Assembly (NCBI GenBank): GCA_025617745.1
Contig: CM046863.1
Span: 2,232,001 to 2,296,000 of the forward strand
Length of the DNA: 64,000 bases
Direction: 5' to 3'
DNA from: Heliocidaris erythrogramma
Lineage: Eukaryota > Echinodermata > Echinoidea > Camarodonta > Echinometridae
Of the stretch, positions 9,349 through 20,849 are shown piece by piece. Each line of letters opens with the position of its first letter. Position 1 is the first letter of the stretch. The translations under genes and the position numbers were made by a program. The notes under the pieces were generated by a model that worked only from the letters and a program-made list of their open reading frames with translations, had not been told where the DNA came from and made no database searches.

Positions 9349-9840
9349 ATCAAATCAAATCTTATATTTATTTCTATTTTATATATTGTGAAGAAAACCC
9401 CCTAAATTTTTCTTTTATAATTTGTTATTTAGCATTAGAATCATTAATCTATTTATTCATGTATATAATATGCAGCCAAAATCGTTACTTGATATACGCT
9501 GCTAGAAGCAGCCGAAATTGTTTATTTACTTCACGATGAATGAACGTAGTAAATTCATCTGTGACTGTTTACTACCGTATAGTAGTGAATGAGTATAGCA
9601 ACGGAGGCAGTTTGAGCTATTTTTAGAATCACAACCAGACACAGAATTTAGTATGTGGGACGGGGTTAGGTTAATGTCGTGCACTGCGATGTACGAAGGT
9701 GGATTAGTCACGTAAATTATCACTTACCTGGTCAATGTTTCCAAAATTAGTTGCTTGGTGCCATATTTTCCCCTTTTATAATAAGGAGATTTCTTTAATG
9801 ATTGTATTTTATTCCTTAAAAGTGTATTTTACCTGCCGGA
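9349..9840. other. Intergenic, nothing recognised
   Basis: AT-rich sequence without supported genes. A minus-strand open stretch at 9526-9723 has no recognisable content. Confidence 0.5.
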
Positions 9841-9875
9841 AATGGATTAGCCCGTATTTCAGTCTTCGCGCGTGA

Positions 9876-9964
9876 TGACGTCACAAACTTTTGGCCAATC
9901 AGAATTGGGGAAAGCTGCAGATTTTCTCAGACGACAGGGGCTAGTAGCCCCTGGGAGTATAAAA
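9876..9964 (+). promoter_or_regulatory. Core promoter: CRE, CCAAT box, TATA box
   Basis: A perfect cAMP-response palindrome tgacgtca lies at 9876-9883, a CCAAT box in ggccaatcag at 9895-9899 and a TATA box tataaaag at 9958. An initiator-like ttattct places the likely start at A9990, about 32 bases after the TATA start. The spacing of all parts is that of a typical RNA polymerase II promoter. The CRE would bind CREB/ATF-type factors. Whether a host gene or a decayed retroelement uses it is not shown. Confidence 0.7.
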
Positions 9965-9989
9965 GGGCAGGGAATCGAATAAATTTTTT

Positions 9990-10082
9990 ATTCTGCACCA
10001 AATTCTTCACTGGGCAACCTAGCAGTAATTTGTTGGCACTCTCCTGCTAATCTTCATTCATTTACCAGTTTTCCAGAAAATT
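9990..10082 (+). other. Putative non-coding first exon
   Basis: From the predicted initiator the sequence runs without any ATG to a consensus splice donor, gtgagt, at 10083. This looks like a short 5' untranslated exon. No matching downstream coding exon could be identified within the next few kilobases. Confidence 0.45.
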
Positions 10083-10777
10083 GTGAGTTTAAAAACACTT
10101 CTTACATTCATTTTTAATTCAGTGATTAGGTAACATTATTGCTATTTTATAGGAGGAATTATTTAATTCTCCTGAAAGAATTTTAATGATGAATCTTCTT
10201 GAGGTTTTGATGCCCGACTCACTCACTCACTCACTCAGAAATATTATGTGGATATTTGTCTGATGAAGTAAATCTGTTTATCAAATGTATTCATTCACTT
10301 GCACTTGCTGATTTTGAAAAGTATGCGGTACTCAAAGAATTAAAGTAGAGCTTTGTTTTATTTCTTTCCTCTTTAATTTTATTTAGAGTAAGTCAAAACA
10401 AGCGAGATGAAGCACCCTAGAGAAGTGAGGGAAATAGGGGTGACATAGTTATTCAAGGGTACCTCATAAATTAGAATGTAACTTATGTAGATGGATCTGT
10501 GTAAATAATAAAATCGTATAGATGATTAATTCTCGATGAATTGTAAATAACTCATTAGATTATAATTGAAAGAGAAATATAACAATTCAAGAGATTGTAG
10601 TCTGATACCAGAAGACTAGAGTAAAGTTGGCTGTGATGTTGGTTATGGATACATGTCTTATTTATTGTACACTGTACTTTGAAGGTTATGAAATTTAGTA
10701 GTAAGTATTGTGCATGGACGAGCATCTCCCCCCCCCCCCTCTAATTTCTCTGTTCATCTGATGGTTGGTACAACGCA
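10083..10777. other. Intron-like or intergenic
   Basis: No coding exon is supported. A cactcact tetranucleotide repeat lies near 10218-10236 and a C11 run near 10730. Confidence 0.4.
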
Positions 10778-10984
10778 CAGTGACAATCTTGTACAAAGAA
10801 CGTCACCATCGACCACCAACATAGCAGAGTTGAGAAGTACACCGTACAGTGACAATCTTGTACAAAGAACGTCACCATCGACCACCAACATAGCAGAGTT
10901 GAGAAGTACACCGTACAGTGACAATCTTGTACAAAGAACGTCACCATCGACCACCAACATAGCAGAGTTGAGAAGTACACCGTA
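10778..10984. repeat. Three tandem copies of a 69-bp unit
   Basis: The unit beginning cagtgacaatcttgtacaaa recurs at 10778, 10847 and 10916 with almost no differences. Because 69 is a multiple of three, the repeat stays open on both strands, giving spurious repeated peptides. A fourth, diverged start (actatgacaatcttgaacaa) lies near 11128. Shorter cgtacactgtac-type repeats fill 10985-11090. Confidence 0.9.
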
Positions 10985-11090
10985 CCTCTCGCGTACACTG
11001 AACACCGCCGCGTACACCGTACCTCTCACGTACACTGTACATCATCGTGTACGCTGTACATCACTTCGTTCACTGGACACCACCTACACA

Positions 11091-11807
11091 TACTACCTTG
11101 CTTCTGGAATATTTAACTGGGAACCGACTATGACAATCTTGAACAAGGAACGTCATAATTAATTTAGATGTCAGGGTTGCTTCTTCCTACTCAATCTGAA
11201 CTGGGAATGAACTATGAATTTACAGTCAGCCGAGCAACAGTGAGGAACATGTTTACTCTTCCTGGTGCTAGGACCCATACCCCCCCCCCTCCTTTTACTC
11301 AAATTATACATGCACTAATACAATTTAAAGCTTGTAGTTATTAATCCTTATCATTATTTGTAAGTATTTAAATGAAATGTTCTATGGTATACTTTAGAAC
11401 ACAAACAGTTGAGGGATGAATGGTAGAATGATAAATTATCTGTTTGATATGGACAAGGTTGAACACAGAAAGTTGTTGGTATAAAAAGACTTTGTTTGGT
11501 CTAATGACTGGGAGATAGAATCTCGAGGCCAGACATTACAATGCATTTGGTGGCAGGAAAGAGGCCGGGGTGGAGAGTCCTAGGAACACTGAAATGGCGG
11601 GATGGGCTGGAAGCAGGATTTGAGAAAGATTTTAAAGTTATGGAGGAAGGGAAGTTATATCTATGCAGGCAGGCCTTGGAGAAGGCAGTTTCTGCATTTA
11701 TTGTCAAATCAAATAACAAATTTACAAAGAATTGTAATAAATATTCAACATAACTGTTCAAATTACAAATGTGACATTTACATAACAATAACAATGACAA
11801 CAGAATA
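11091..11807. other. Intergenic, nothing firm
   Basis: There is a C10 run near 11280 and a TATA-like gtataaaaag near 11480 without other promoter elements. No gene is supported. Confidence 0.45.
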
Positions 11808-13097
11808 TGTTGGAGAATCTGTCACGAGGTTCACACGTTGTTGTAATAACTATTATGACTTCTTGTTTATTCTTGCAAATGTAGTACATAGTAGTATGCA
11901 TAGAAGCATATATTCAACCACCGTGTATCATCCCTGTCAATATTTATAAACAGATAAACAAAAGGTATTCAAAGAAAGCAAATACTTTGTAACAAATTAT
12001 TTTGCCTAAAGAAAATACTCAGATACTTATCAATCTTTCCTTAAAGTCCTTAAAGTTATATTAACTAGAGATAATCAGAAATATACTGATGTGGTAATTA
12101 AAAACAGCAAATATGCAAAGTTATGCACCCATTGTAGAATTGAAAGAGCGTTAATGAATAATAAATACATGCACGTTTTGCAAGTCTACATTGTCTTCTT
12201 GTCTTTCCTTGAGTAACAACACAACAGTTAATTCCCTCAAACAATCAGTAAATGTCCTCATCTAGCAATTAGCATCAGGAAGAAAAGGAAATGAACATAA
12301 GAGTTAACTGGGTATTAATACTACAGAAACTTTCCTTATGATAATTACAAACATTTTCACTAATTCACAATAACGAGTGTCTCGAGCCTACGACACGGGC
12401 AAATTATGAAAACCTCTAAAAATATCCCTCCGCGTGTAACTCAAACACGCATTACTTTACGGACTTACCACAGAACTCTGTCTTTAGGAGTTCTGTGGGA
12501 CTTTCACATCCCAAATAAACAACGTAAGAAAAATAGTTCCCACTTAAATACTAACATCCTTCATTTTAGGTTTCTAATCCCTGGTTTCTATATAATCCAT
12601 ACATGACATAACAAACACTAAATCATGAGTTCTTTCGTAGAAAATATAATTAAACTGGAATTACACTTGAGCAGCTACGATAATGAGTTACACGTGAACC
12701 TGACTTTTGTTCACGGTCAAGGCATAAACTGAGCTAAATTTAGATATTAAAGAAGGCAATAGCCAAAAAGTGGAATCTCTAAATCATTCCTTATTATGTT
12801 CATTATACAATAACCGAACAACAAAGAATCTACTCACTCTTTATAAGGTAAACTTTAAGAAAATCAGAGATCAACCTCAGGTTGATGTACAGCAAATAAC
12901 CTTGATTTCAGCTCTCAGCTTAACCTTGCCCACCAGGCGTTAACATGAACAACACGACCTGGAAAACTAGTAAGTAGTTCAGGCTTAAAGAAATAATTAC
13001 ATATTCCCGTCAAAGTTCTTAAATAACATGGTCATTCTTTTTTATATAAAAACAAATCCAAGAATTCCCAAAGAAAGAAAATAGACATATCATAACA
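11808..13097 (-). repeat. BEL/Pao 3' LTR
   Basis: This 1290-bp copy is the downstream LTR in element orientation. It is nearly identical to the outer parts of 18449-20824 and has the empty site for the large insertion present in the other LTR (around 12690). A polypurine tract lies just inside it. Confidence 0.85.
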
Positions 13098-13300
13098 TCC
13101 CACCCCCCTGAACGTGACGGAAGTCAAGCAAGGAAGCAGATAATAATGAACTTTCAGATTCTAAACTTCAAATATGAACATCTTAAACAAAACAAAAAAC
13201 AAGAAGTTCAAGCTTCAATGGAATAACATTGTCCTTCATACTATATGTGTCCTGGAAATGTCCATCTTTCTTCACAGTTCAAACAGAGTGATAATGTCCA

Positions 13301-13948
13301 TTAAATGTCTGAGCGATCATCCCTTTTCATTAACAGAATAAGTTTTGTCACAGGTTTCGTTGCACGCTTACCATCGGCGTACTTGACACTCACTACTCTG
13401 ACTAGACCGTCCTCTCCAGGATGTACGCTAGCGATTTCGGCCATCTTCCAAAGCCCGCGCTGTTTCTCTTCTCCGATGACAAGAACAATGTCCTTTTCTT
13501 GAAGACTTTCAGTAGTTTTTTGCCATTTCTGACGCGGTGACAACTTGTGTAGGCATTCCATCCACCTACGCCAGAAGCCATCAACCATCGCGTTACACAG
13601 TTCTCGACGTTTCCGGAGATCTCCCTTGTAGTCTTCACAAGGAATATCGGGGCAGGGCAGGTCTCCTCTCCCAATAAGAAAGTGATTGGGAGTTAGTGGT
13701 GCATGATCAAGAGGTGACGATGACATGGCAGTGAGGGGACGGCTATTGATGAGGCCTGAGATTTTGCAGAAAATAGTCTCCCATTCTACAAACGTAAGAC
13801 GATCTGATTTCACAAGATGCCGCATCGCTTTCTTTACTTCTTGGACCATGCGTTCAACTGCTCCTTGGTGATGAGGCCCCCCGGGCGGTCCAAATCTCCA
13901 CTGGACGTTATAACGTAGACAGTGTTCCCGGACCTGTGTTTGGTTCAT
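13301..13948 (-). pseudogene. BEL/Pao integrase C-terminal part
   Basis: This frame holds the end of the integrase: the catalytic Glu lies in GGPHHQGAVERMVQ near the start, followed by LINSRPLTAMSSSP and TPNHFLIGR, then the C-terminal region with W..WMECLHKLSPRQKW and a final SH3-like domain (KDIVLVIGEE, GLWKMAEI). The preceding frame holds the two Asp residues, so the DDE triad is split by a frameshift near 13930. It would insert element DNA into the genome. Confidence 0.85.
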
Positions 13949-15161
13949 TGATGGTGTTGTTGGCCCCTCGAAAACAAGTGGCGTTATCGCTAACCATCAC
14001 AGCTGGTGCTCCTCGAGTACTAACAAACCTCTCCAAGGCTTGGAGGAATGCCTGGGTTGAGAGGTCTTGGACCACAGTCAGGTGAACAGCTCTGGTAACT
14101 GCACAGGTGAATAAGGCACAATACCCCTTCGTCGTGGTATTCCGGTTCAGCTTCACATTGACTGGGCCTAGGTAGTCTACTAAGGTGGTTCTGAAGGGTG
14201 GTGAACAGGGGCTGATTCTGAAATCTGGCAAGTCAGCCATCCTCTGGTGGCAAGGTTTCCCTCTGTGCTTCCTACACGTGACGCAATCACGTCTCGCAAT
14301 GTTCACGTCCCCGATGATCCAGAACTTCTTCCTCACTTCACTCACTGTCCTCAAGTGACCCCCATGAAGGGCATGCAAGTGTCTGTCACGAACGAGGAGG
14401 AAGCTGATGTGACTCTTCTTTGGGAGAAGATATGGGTGACGACAGTCATATGATATTGGTGCTCTACCTAGTCGTCCACCAACACGGTACACTTTATCGT
14501 CCTCATCGAAGAATGGGTCGAGTTTCAGAATGTTTGGGTCTTGGAAATCAATCTCTTTCTGTGCTTGCCTGACCCAATAGAGTTCTGCTTCTCTGATAGT
14601 CTTTCGAGATGGCCATTCTGAGATCTGCTGAGTGAGTTGTTTCAGCCATTGCTTCCGGGGGATTTCTTTGAGAGAGAGCACTCTGGCCGTAACCATCTGT
14701 AACCTTGACCAGGTAGAGAATTTGGTAGCGTCAATTATTGGAGAATTCGTAGACACAGCATTCACAGCCAGTCCCAGGACCTTAGCATTCCTAGAGTGGA
14801 ATTTCTTTCGTTCTGGGTCTCCCGGTTTCACAGGAATGTTTACTGGTGTCTCCGGCCAAGACTGAGGAGGGAGTCTCAAGTATTTCGGGCCCTCAATGAC
14901 ATCCTTCATATCAGTAGCAGTGCCTCCTCTGGACAGCAGGTCAGCAGCGTTGAGATCTGAGGGCACGTAGGCGACATCCCTGTAGGGGTCGAATTCCGAG
15001 GTGATCTCACCAACTCGATGTGCGACATAAGACCGGAAAGATTTAGACTGCCCTCTTAGCCAACTGATTGCAGTCATGCTGTCTGTCCACATCTTCCATC
15101 CATCTATGTCGAAGCGCAGAGCAGCTTTGACGTTGACCATCAGCTTCCTGGCTGTCATCAT
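13908..15161 (-). pseudogene. BEL/Pao RNase H end and integrase N-terminal/core
   Basis: The start carries the end of the RNase H region (MWTDSMTAISWLRG, DVAYVPSDLNAADLLSRGG). A linker leads to an integrase zinc-binding H2C2 region (HALHGGHLR, then CVTCRKHRG) and the core with the first Asp in TTLVDYLGPV and the second in MVSDNATCFRGA. The last residues after the second Asp are frameshifted; the Glu is in the next frame downstream. Length and order fit BEL/Pao Pol. Confidence 0.88.
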
Positions 15162-15438
15162 GCGACCACCTCAACCACACAATGAAACCCATGGCGTCCT
15201 CTGATGCGTCGCTAGCACCATGCATAGACACTGGAGGTAGTGGTCTCTTTCCCCTGTAAGGCTCCGGTATTAGACACCTTCCAATCTCAAGACTGTCTAT
15301 CTCCTCAAGGTCTCTGTTGATGTTTCCCATCATGGAGTACAGCTCGCTGCTTCGGTCGATTGGGGTATCCCAGTCGAGATCAAGTTGCCACAATTTTTGA
15401 AGAAGAACCTTTGAGCAAACTAACAGTCCAGAGAGCAT
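15043..15438 (-). pseudogene. BEL/Pao RT connection and RNase H start
   Basis: The frame contains LWQLDLDWDTPID and then RCLIPEPYRG and SMHGASDASEDAMGFIVWLRW, which match the region after the RT palm and the first RNase H Asp (DASE). It runs out of frame after WLRW near 15170, where the next frame takes over. The reverse-transcriptase palm expected before it is absent. Confidence 0.75.
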
Positions 15439-15603
15439 TCCAAGGACATCATAATATGACTAGCAGAGGCAGCCCGTGGACATCCACGGGCGCTAGCTGT
15501 GTTTATGATTAATCACCGTACCGTTAATTTGTCACAATAATCAAGTGAATAAATAAAAATGTCGGATAAAGTTATTTTTTACCAAAAGTATTTACAACAT
15601 GTG

Positions 15604-15832
15604 CATTGGCGGATCAGGGTGGGGGTACTTCCGGTCCGTGCCCTCCCAACCCCCCCCCCCTCCCTTTTTGGAAGGAAAGTATGCATTTTGACCATGTACG
15701 ATCCGCCCTTTTGTCGATTGTGCCCCCCCCCCCCCTTTAGAATGAAAACCTTTTTTGCTTGTCAAAGAATTATGCAGGGACCCCCATAACCACCACTCCT
15801 GAGCGAATTTTGGAGGTCTGACGTAAAGAAAA
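15604..15832. mobile_element. GGCGGATC-family repeat inserted in the BEL RT
   Basis: The text cattggcggatcagg, then aagtatgcattttgaccat, two C-rich tracts, gaatgaaaac, ttttttgcttgtca and finally ctgagcgaattttgga follow the same order as the repeat at 32449-32675 and, in part, 38188-38345. It interrupts the BEL reverse-transcriptase frame, so it inserted after the retrotransposon. The ends are approximate and no clear target-site duplication was found. Confidence 0.7.
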
Positions 15833-16212
15833 AGTGTCGCCACATACACTCTGACAGCCTGACCAGGGTTCTCTCGGAAGACAAAACGATGGTACCTTGC
15901 GTCATCAGGTCTGATCTTCACTGCCTGGAACATCTTACGGATGTCAGAGATGATTCCAATCTCGTTCTCCCTGAAGCGTAGGGCAACGTTGAATAGCTCT
16001 GAGTTCAAGTTTTCTCCCTTTGAGAGGTAATCGTTCAGGGAGTGGCCTTGGAACCTTGCTTTCGAGTCATAGACTACCCGAACTGGGGTGGTGGTAGACT
16101 CCTTCACTGCGAAGTGCGGTAAGAACCACATATTCTTGCCTGCTCTTTTCTCATGTTGGATCTCTTCTTCGGTAACCAAACGTGAAACGCCTCTTTGCAA
16201 TTGATCCTGCAT
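15825..16212 (-). pseudogene. BEL/Pao reverse transcriptase, fingers only
   Basis: The frame encodes the N-terminal half of an RT domain: NMWFLPHFAVKE, VRVVYDSKARF, SLNDYLSKGENL, the first catalytic region IISDIRKMFQAVKI with its Asp, and YHRFVF. It then runs into the inserted repeat at 15832. The block with the YxDD-type catalytic pair is not found on the far side, so the palm has been deleted or displaced. Confidence 0.82.
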
Positions 16213-16218
16213 CTGTTT

Positions 16219-16854
16219 TCAATAGACCTCCCAATCTGCAGGTCTATCCCTGAATTGGTTTTCCAGGCCTTTGAGCCTCTTCACAGCGTAGTCGTAATTG
16301 TTGGGCAACCCTTCTGGTGACCTCTTCCATGGCAAAGAGATCTCGTAAGAGCCATCTTGACGTTTGGTCACGCTCTGCTCCATCGCCTCTATTGCGACTC
16401 TGTCTAGAAATTCAGGATCACACTTGCATCTTATTGGTTCTGTACCCACAGCCTCCAAACCTAGGAACTCTTCCAGGGCCCTAATAGCTGAGGCATTGAC
16501 ATAGTTCAGTAGGCGTGTTGAGTTAGACTTGCCTCCTTGGATGTACCAACCAAAGGGACTTCGGACAGCTACCGGGTCGTCTGGTTTGTCGCCCACTATG
16601 TAATCTTCCCACACCATCAGATGGGTATTCTCAACCCCAAGTAGCAAATCAATCGTTTCTGATGGGGCGACGGGAAGTTCAATGTCTCTCAGATGATCAT
16701 ATGGTTGGAGGTGTTCAGGCCGTACAATCTTAGCATCGCCACAGGGCTCGTCAATTTCTGTGACGGTCAAAGGGCAGGACCAGTTTCCTCTAATATCCTC
16801 TATCTGACAATCCAAAACTCTGAGTTTATTAGTGATCTTTCTACCTCCCACCAA
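16219..16854 (-). pseudogene. BEL/Pao protease-RT linker (DUF1758-like)
   Basis: The frame has the region after the protease active site: RPEHLQPYDHLRDIELP, then IDLLLGVENTHLM and VRSPFGWYIQGG, hallmarks of BEL/Pao polyproteins between protease and RT. It continues to the start of the RT domain, where a stop near 16217 separates it from the RT frame. Confidence 0.8.
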
Positions 16855-16857
16855 GCT

Positions 16858-17901
16858 TTATTCATAGTCTTGGTAGGAATCCTTACTCGTCTTAGGTAGT
16901 ATCCCTTCTCTCAGAAGTGTCGCTTGGCTACCGCAGTCAAGGAGGATCCGCACCTTATGTCTAGTATTGCCGTGACGAATGTATCCCATGACTGTAGGCA
17001 AGGTGCTCCGCAACCCACTACTATCTCTGCTGGTGACCGTCTTCACACTTGCTGTATGGGTAGTAGAGCGATCTGCCTCACCGTTAGGTTGCGGCTTGAT
17101 AAGATGTCCATAGACAACAGGGCAGATGGCAGAGAAGTGACGATCACTGCCACAGTTCTGGGTTTTGCAAGGTGCTGCAAACTGACATGCATTGAGGTCA
17201 TAGGTAGGCTTCCCCGCGACACAGTTGTTATGACCACAACGCTGGCAAATGTTATTCCTCTTCATGACACTATACTTCCCAGAGAGAGGCAAAGATCTAA
17301 ATTTGTTGCATGTTTTCAGGTAATGAGTGCTAGAGTTCTCATGAAGGGCACACTCGGGCACACTGGACTGTTTCCCTTTACCTTTCTTCTGCTTAGGCTG
17401 ATCAAGTGATGTAGCATTAGAAGCCTTTGTGAGTCTGTCATTCCTTGACGTTTTGTTGCTGCTATCTTCTGAAGCACACTTGACCTTCTCTAAGAGAAGA
17501 TATTGTTGATAAAGCAACCTTGTCAGTCCAGAGAGGGAGTCATCTATGCCACCATCTCTAACTTCTTTGTAGTACTCCATTCGATGACTCTCCGGCAACT
17601 TTTGTTTGATTTGGCCCAACATAATCTTACTATTAAGCTCACCCTGTAAGCCCACCGTTTCTGCCTGGCACTCAAAGTTCTGAAGAGTCTGGACAAAATG
17701 AGCCATAGCAGATGTACTGATCTTTCCCTTGCACTCATATGATTTCAGGCTAGAGAGATCTTGAAGCAGGCTGTCAACCACTCTGTCCCTATCACCGAAG
17801 CACTCATCGAGCATCTGCCATGCTCTTTGCACGTTAACACAGCTTTTGACCAAGCTCATTTCCTTCTGGTTTAGCATTGCTTCGTTAATTGAAAGAAGCA
17901 C
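16858..17901 (-). pseudogene. BEL/Pao Gag C-terminal part with protease active site
   Basis: The first half is Gag capsid-like (RAWQMLDECFGDRDRVVDSLL, KIMLGQIKQKLPESHR). A Cys/His-rich nucleocapsid region follows (CQRCGHNNC, CKTQNCGSDRHFSAICP). The end has the aspartic protease motif VRILLDCGSQATLLRE, with DCGS in place of the usual DSGS/DTGS. The frame stops soon after, at a frameshift into the linker frame. Confidence 0.85.
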
Positions 17902-18362
17902 TCTATCTTAGACAAGCCTTTAGTGCAGTGATGGAACATGGACTTGAAATGTTGATACTCTTTGATCTCACCACTGAAAGTAGGAAATTTGATTCTGGCC
18001 ATCTTTGGAGCATGAGAAGATCGGACTGGGTTTGCTGACAGAGGACTCCGTGGAGGACTCTGTGGAGGACTCTGTGGTACTGTAGCAGACTCTTCCTGAT
18101 GCACCTCTTGTGAAGTGGAAGTGTTTGGAGCATCATGTGTAGATTGACGATGGTGGTCAACAACCTGTTTTGCCCGTACTAACCTTTGGACAAAATCCAT
18201 CTCGCAATCCGTCATCCATTTCTCCTCTACTTCGAACTCTTCATCAGTCTCTAGTAACTCCGTCAACTCCAAATGTTTCTCCTCAATCTTGGAAAATTGC
18301 TCCTCCGCCTTAGCGATGTATTTCTTCAGCAAAGTAACATCCCCTGTGAGGTTATCGATCAT
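17871..18362 (-). pseudogene. BEL/Pao Gag N-terminal part
   Basis: An acidic, probably coiled-coil N-terminus (KKYIAKAEEQFSKIEEKHLELTEL style) leads through a Ser/Pro-rich linker (QSPPQSPPRSPL) to KFPTFSGEIKEYQHFKSMF, a motif common at the start of the BEL/Pao Gag capsid domain. The frame ends at a shift near 17900 into the next Gag frame. It begins at an ATG just inside the 5' LTR boundary region. Confidence 0.75.
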
Positions 18363-19378
18363 TGAGAATGTTCTTGTCAGCTGTCCCTTCAGGTTCCTTC
18401 TCGAGAGTTTACGCCCTTGATGACATCAGCCGTGATTGTTGTTGAAGGTGTTGGAGAATCTATCACAAGGTTCACACGTTGTTGTAATAACTATTATGAC
18501 TTCTTGTTTATTCTTGCAAATGTAGTACATAGTAGTATGCATAGCAGCATATATTCAACAACCGTGTATCATTCCTGTCAAGATAAACAGATAAACAAAA
18601 GGATATGATAAGTCTCAGTATTCAAAGAAAGCAAATACTTTGAAAGAACTATTTTGCCTAAAGAAAATACTCAAAGATACTTATCAATCTTTCCTTAAAG
18701 TCCTTAAAGCTAAATTAACTAGAGATAATCAGAAATATACTGATGTGGTAATTAAAAACAGCAAATATGCAAAGTTATGCACCCATTGTAGAATTGAAAG
18801 AGCGTTAATGAATAATAAATACATGCATGTTTTGCAAGTCTACATTGTCTTGTCTTGTCTTTCCTTGAGTTACAACACAACAATTAATTCCCTCAAACAA
18901 TCAGTAAATGTCCTCATCTAGTAGCAATTAGCATCAGGAAGAAAAGGAAATGAACTTAAGAGTTAACTGGGTATTAATACTACAGAAACTTTCCTTATGA
19001 TTATTACAAACATTTTCATTAATTCACAATAACGAGTGTCTCAAGCCTACGACACGGGCAAATCACAATGAAAACCTCTAAAAATATCCCTCCGCGTGTA
19101 ACTCAAACACGCATTACTTTACGGACTTTCCACAGAATTCCGTCTTTAGGAGTTCTGTGGGACTTTCACATCCCAAATAAATAGTTCCCACTTAAATACT
19201 AACATCCTTCATTTTAGGTTTCTAATCCCTGGTTTCTATATAATCCATACATGACATAACACTAAATCATGAGTTCTTTTGTAGAAAATATAATGGAATT
19301 ATAATGGAATTACACTTGAGCAGAAAAACCTACAGCTCCCGAAGGTTTACAAGCTACGATAATGAGTTACACGTGAAC

Positions 19379-20454
19379 TAGCCCCGGGACGCGAACTGTT
19401 TTTTTCCCCACGAACTTTTTGTCACTATCGTCCTTGACGCATGCGCAACTTTGAAATAGCCCTACAATGCTTGGAGTTGGATGGGGTTTCAAAGTTTCAT
19501 CCTACTTTTAGTAAAAATTTAAAAAACAAGACGTTATTTTTGTAATGTCCAAACTGAGAGTCGAACCCACATACCTCAGGTTAAATGTCCGAGGGCTAAC
19601 GCATCTCGCCACAGCAAGACGCTGGGAGCAACCGTCATTATATCGCTTACGGAATAAACCCTATGATTGCGTAATTGATTTAGATCGGAAAGGATCAGGT
19701 GCGCATGCGCCAGGGAGGACAGGGACAAAAAGTTCGTGGGAAAAAAAATTTAGCCCCCGGGACGCTGCCACGAAGTGGCAGCGTCCTGAGTGAAACCAGT
19801 ACGATTCGGTGGGTCTCACAATTTACCAATGTTCAAATGACCATTGAAAATATGGCCATATAAGTTATTTTTTGAAATTGAAGTATCATAAATATGAGTC
19901 CACTTACCTAAACAGACCTTCCGCAAATCAGCTTTTCCTAAAAAATGTGTAGAATCGATGAATGTCACTTTTTACTCTCAATTTTCGAAACCAGTCCCAT
20001 TCGCCATGTTGTTGAAGCAGAAGCGAAAATAGGCACTTGCGCATGCGCCTATGAATATTTATTACAACGACGGCATAGTTTTTGTCACAGGAATAATGAA
20101 TATTCATATATCCACTGTGATCCGGCGATCTCTATTCGCTCGAGCTCCTGCCTTACCACTCGTCTTAATGAATATTCATAATGCTCCCTTCTTGTCTGAC
20201 GCATGCGCATTGCAAGCAAAAGTTTTTAGTACAGGCTTTTGGAGATAAATAGGCCTTTTTTGTATCATCCTCATTGAAAAGAAAGACGACAGTCAATCGT
20301 AAAGTATTGTATGTACCCAAAGTAGCCTAAAATCAAATAATGTCATGTTTCATGGCTATCATTTTGACAAACGACCTTGTAATTAAGAGACATCCAAGCA
20401 ATCAAAGGACTGCTGATCGCAGCCCGAACACTACGTGTCCGGGCTGCCGCAGTA
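19379..20454. mobile_element. Insertion in the 5' LTR with 10-bp TSD
   Basis: The element is bracketed by acacgtgaac (19369-19378 and 20455-20464), present once in the other LTR. It contains an inner inverted repeat (cccacgaactttttgtc near 19416 and its complement near 19725), a perfect gacgctgccac/gtggcagcgtc hairpin near 19760, several atgaatattcat palindromes, and a right-end hairpin around gcagcccg/cgggctgc. No coding sequence is seen. The superfamily is undetermined; 9-10 bp duplications occur for MuDR-type elements. Confidence 0.75.
19548..19625 (-). other. tRNA-like (SINE-head-like) sequence
   Basis: Read on the minus strand, tggcgagatgcg fits an internal polymerase III A box and ggttcgactct fits a B box, with a stem-like cctcgg...ctgagg between them. 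The anticodon loop is the wrong size and the acceptor stem is not paired, so this is not a working tRNA. It is probably a tRNA-derived SINE remnant in the inserted element. Confidence 0.4.
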
Positions 20455-20849
20455 ACACGTGAACCTGACTTTTGTTCACGGTCAAGGCATAAACTGAGCT
20501 AAATTTAGATATTAAAGAAGGCAATAGCCAAAAAGTGGAATCTCTAAATCATTCCTTATTATCTTCATTATACAATAACCGAACAACAAAGAATCTACTC
20601 ACTCTTTATAAGGTAAACTTTAAGAAAATCAGAGATCAACCTCAGGTTGATTTCAGCTCTCAGCTTAACCTTGCCCACCAGGCGTTAACATGAACAACAC
20701 GACCTGGAAAACTAGTAAGTAGTTCAGGCTTAAAGAAATAAGTTCTTAAATAACATGGTCATTCTTTTTTATATAAAAACAAATCCAAGAATTCCCAAAG
20801 AAAGAAAATAGACATATCATAACAGGTGCGAATATCGTTAATTTTCAAT

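Larger units (their letters stand above)
11808..20824 (-). mobile_element. BEL/Pao LTR retrotransposon, minus strand, decayed
   Basis: Two direct LTRs (11808-13097 and 18449-20824) bracket Gag, a CCHC-like region, aspartic protease, partial RT, RNase H and DDE integrase with a BEL-type C-terminal domain, all on the minus strand. In element orientation each LTR starts TGTTATG and ends CCAACA, the expected TG...CA. Next to the 3' LTR is a polypurine tract (minus-strand read ggggggtggga at 13098-13108). The coding part is split into several frames and the RT palm is missing. I could not find a clear target-site duplication or an obvious tRNA primer site. Confidence 0.85.
18449..20824 (-). repeat. 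BEL/Pao 5' LTR with insertions
   Basis: It matches 11808-13097 but is 1.09 kb longer because of a 30-base insertion near 19324-19353 and the element at 19379-20454. Removing those gives an LTR of about the same length as the other. Confidence 0.85.

Noticed and set aside
10710..11162. 150-codon frame with a repeated SDNLVQRTSPSTTNIAELRS peptide
   Set aside because: It is a 69-bp tandem repeat that stays open in several frames on both strands; no homology or splice support.
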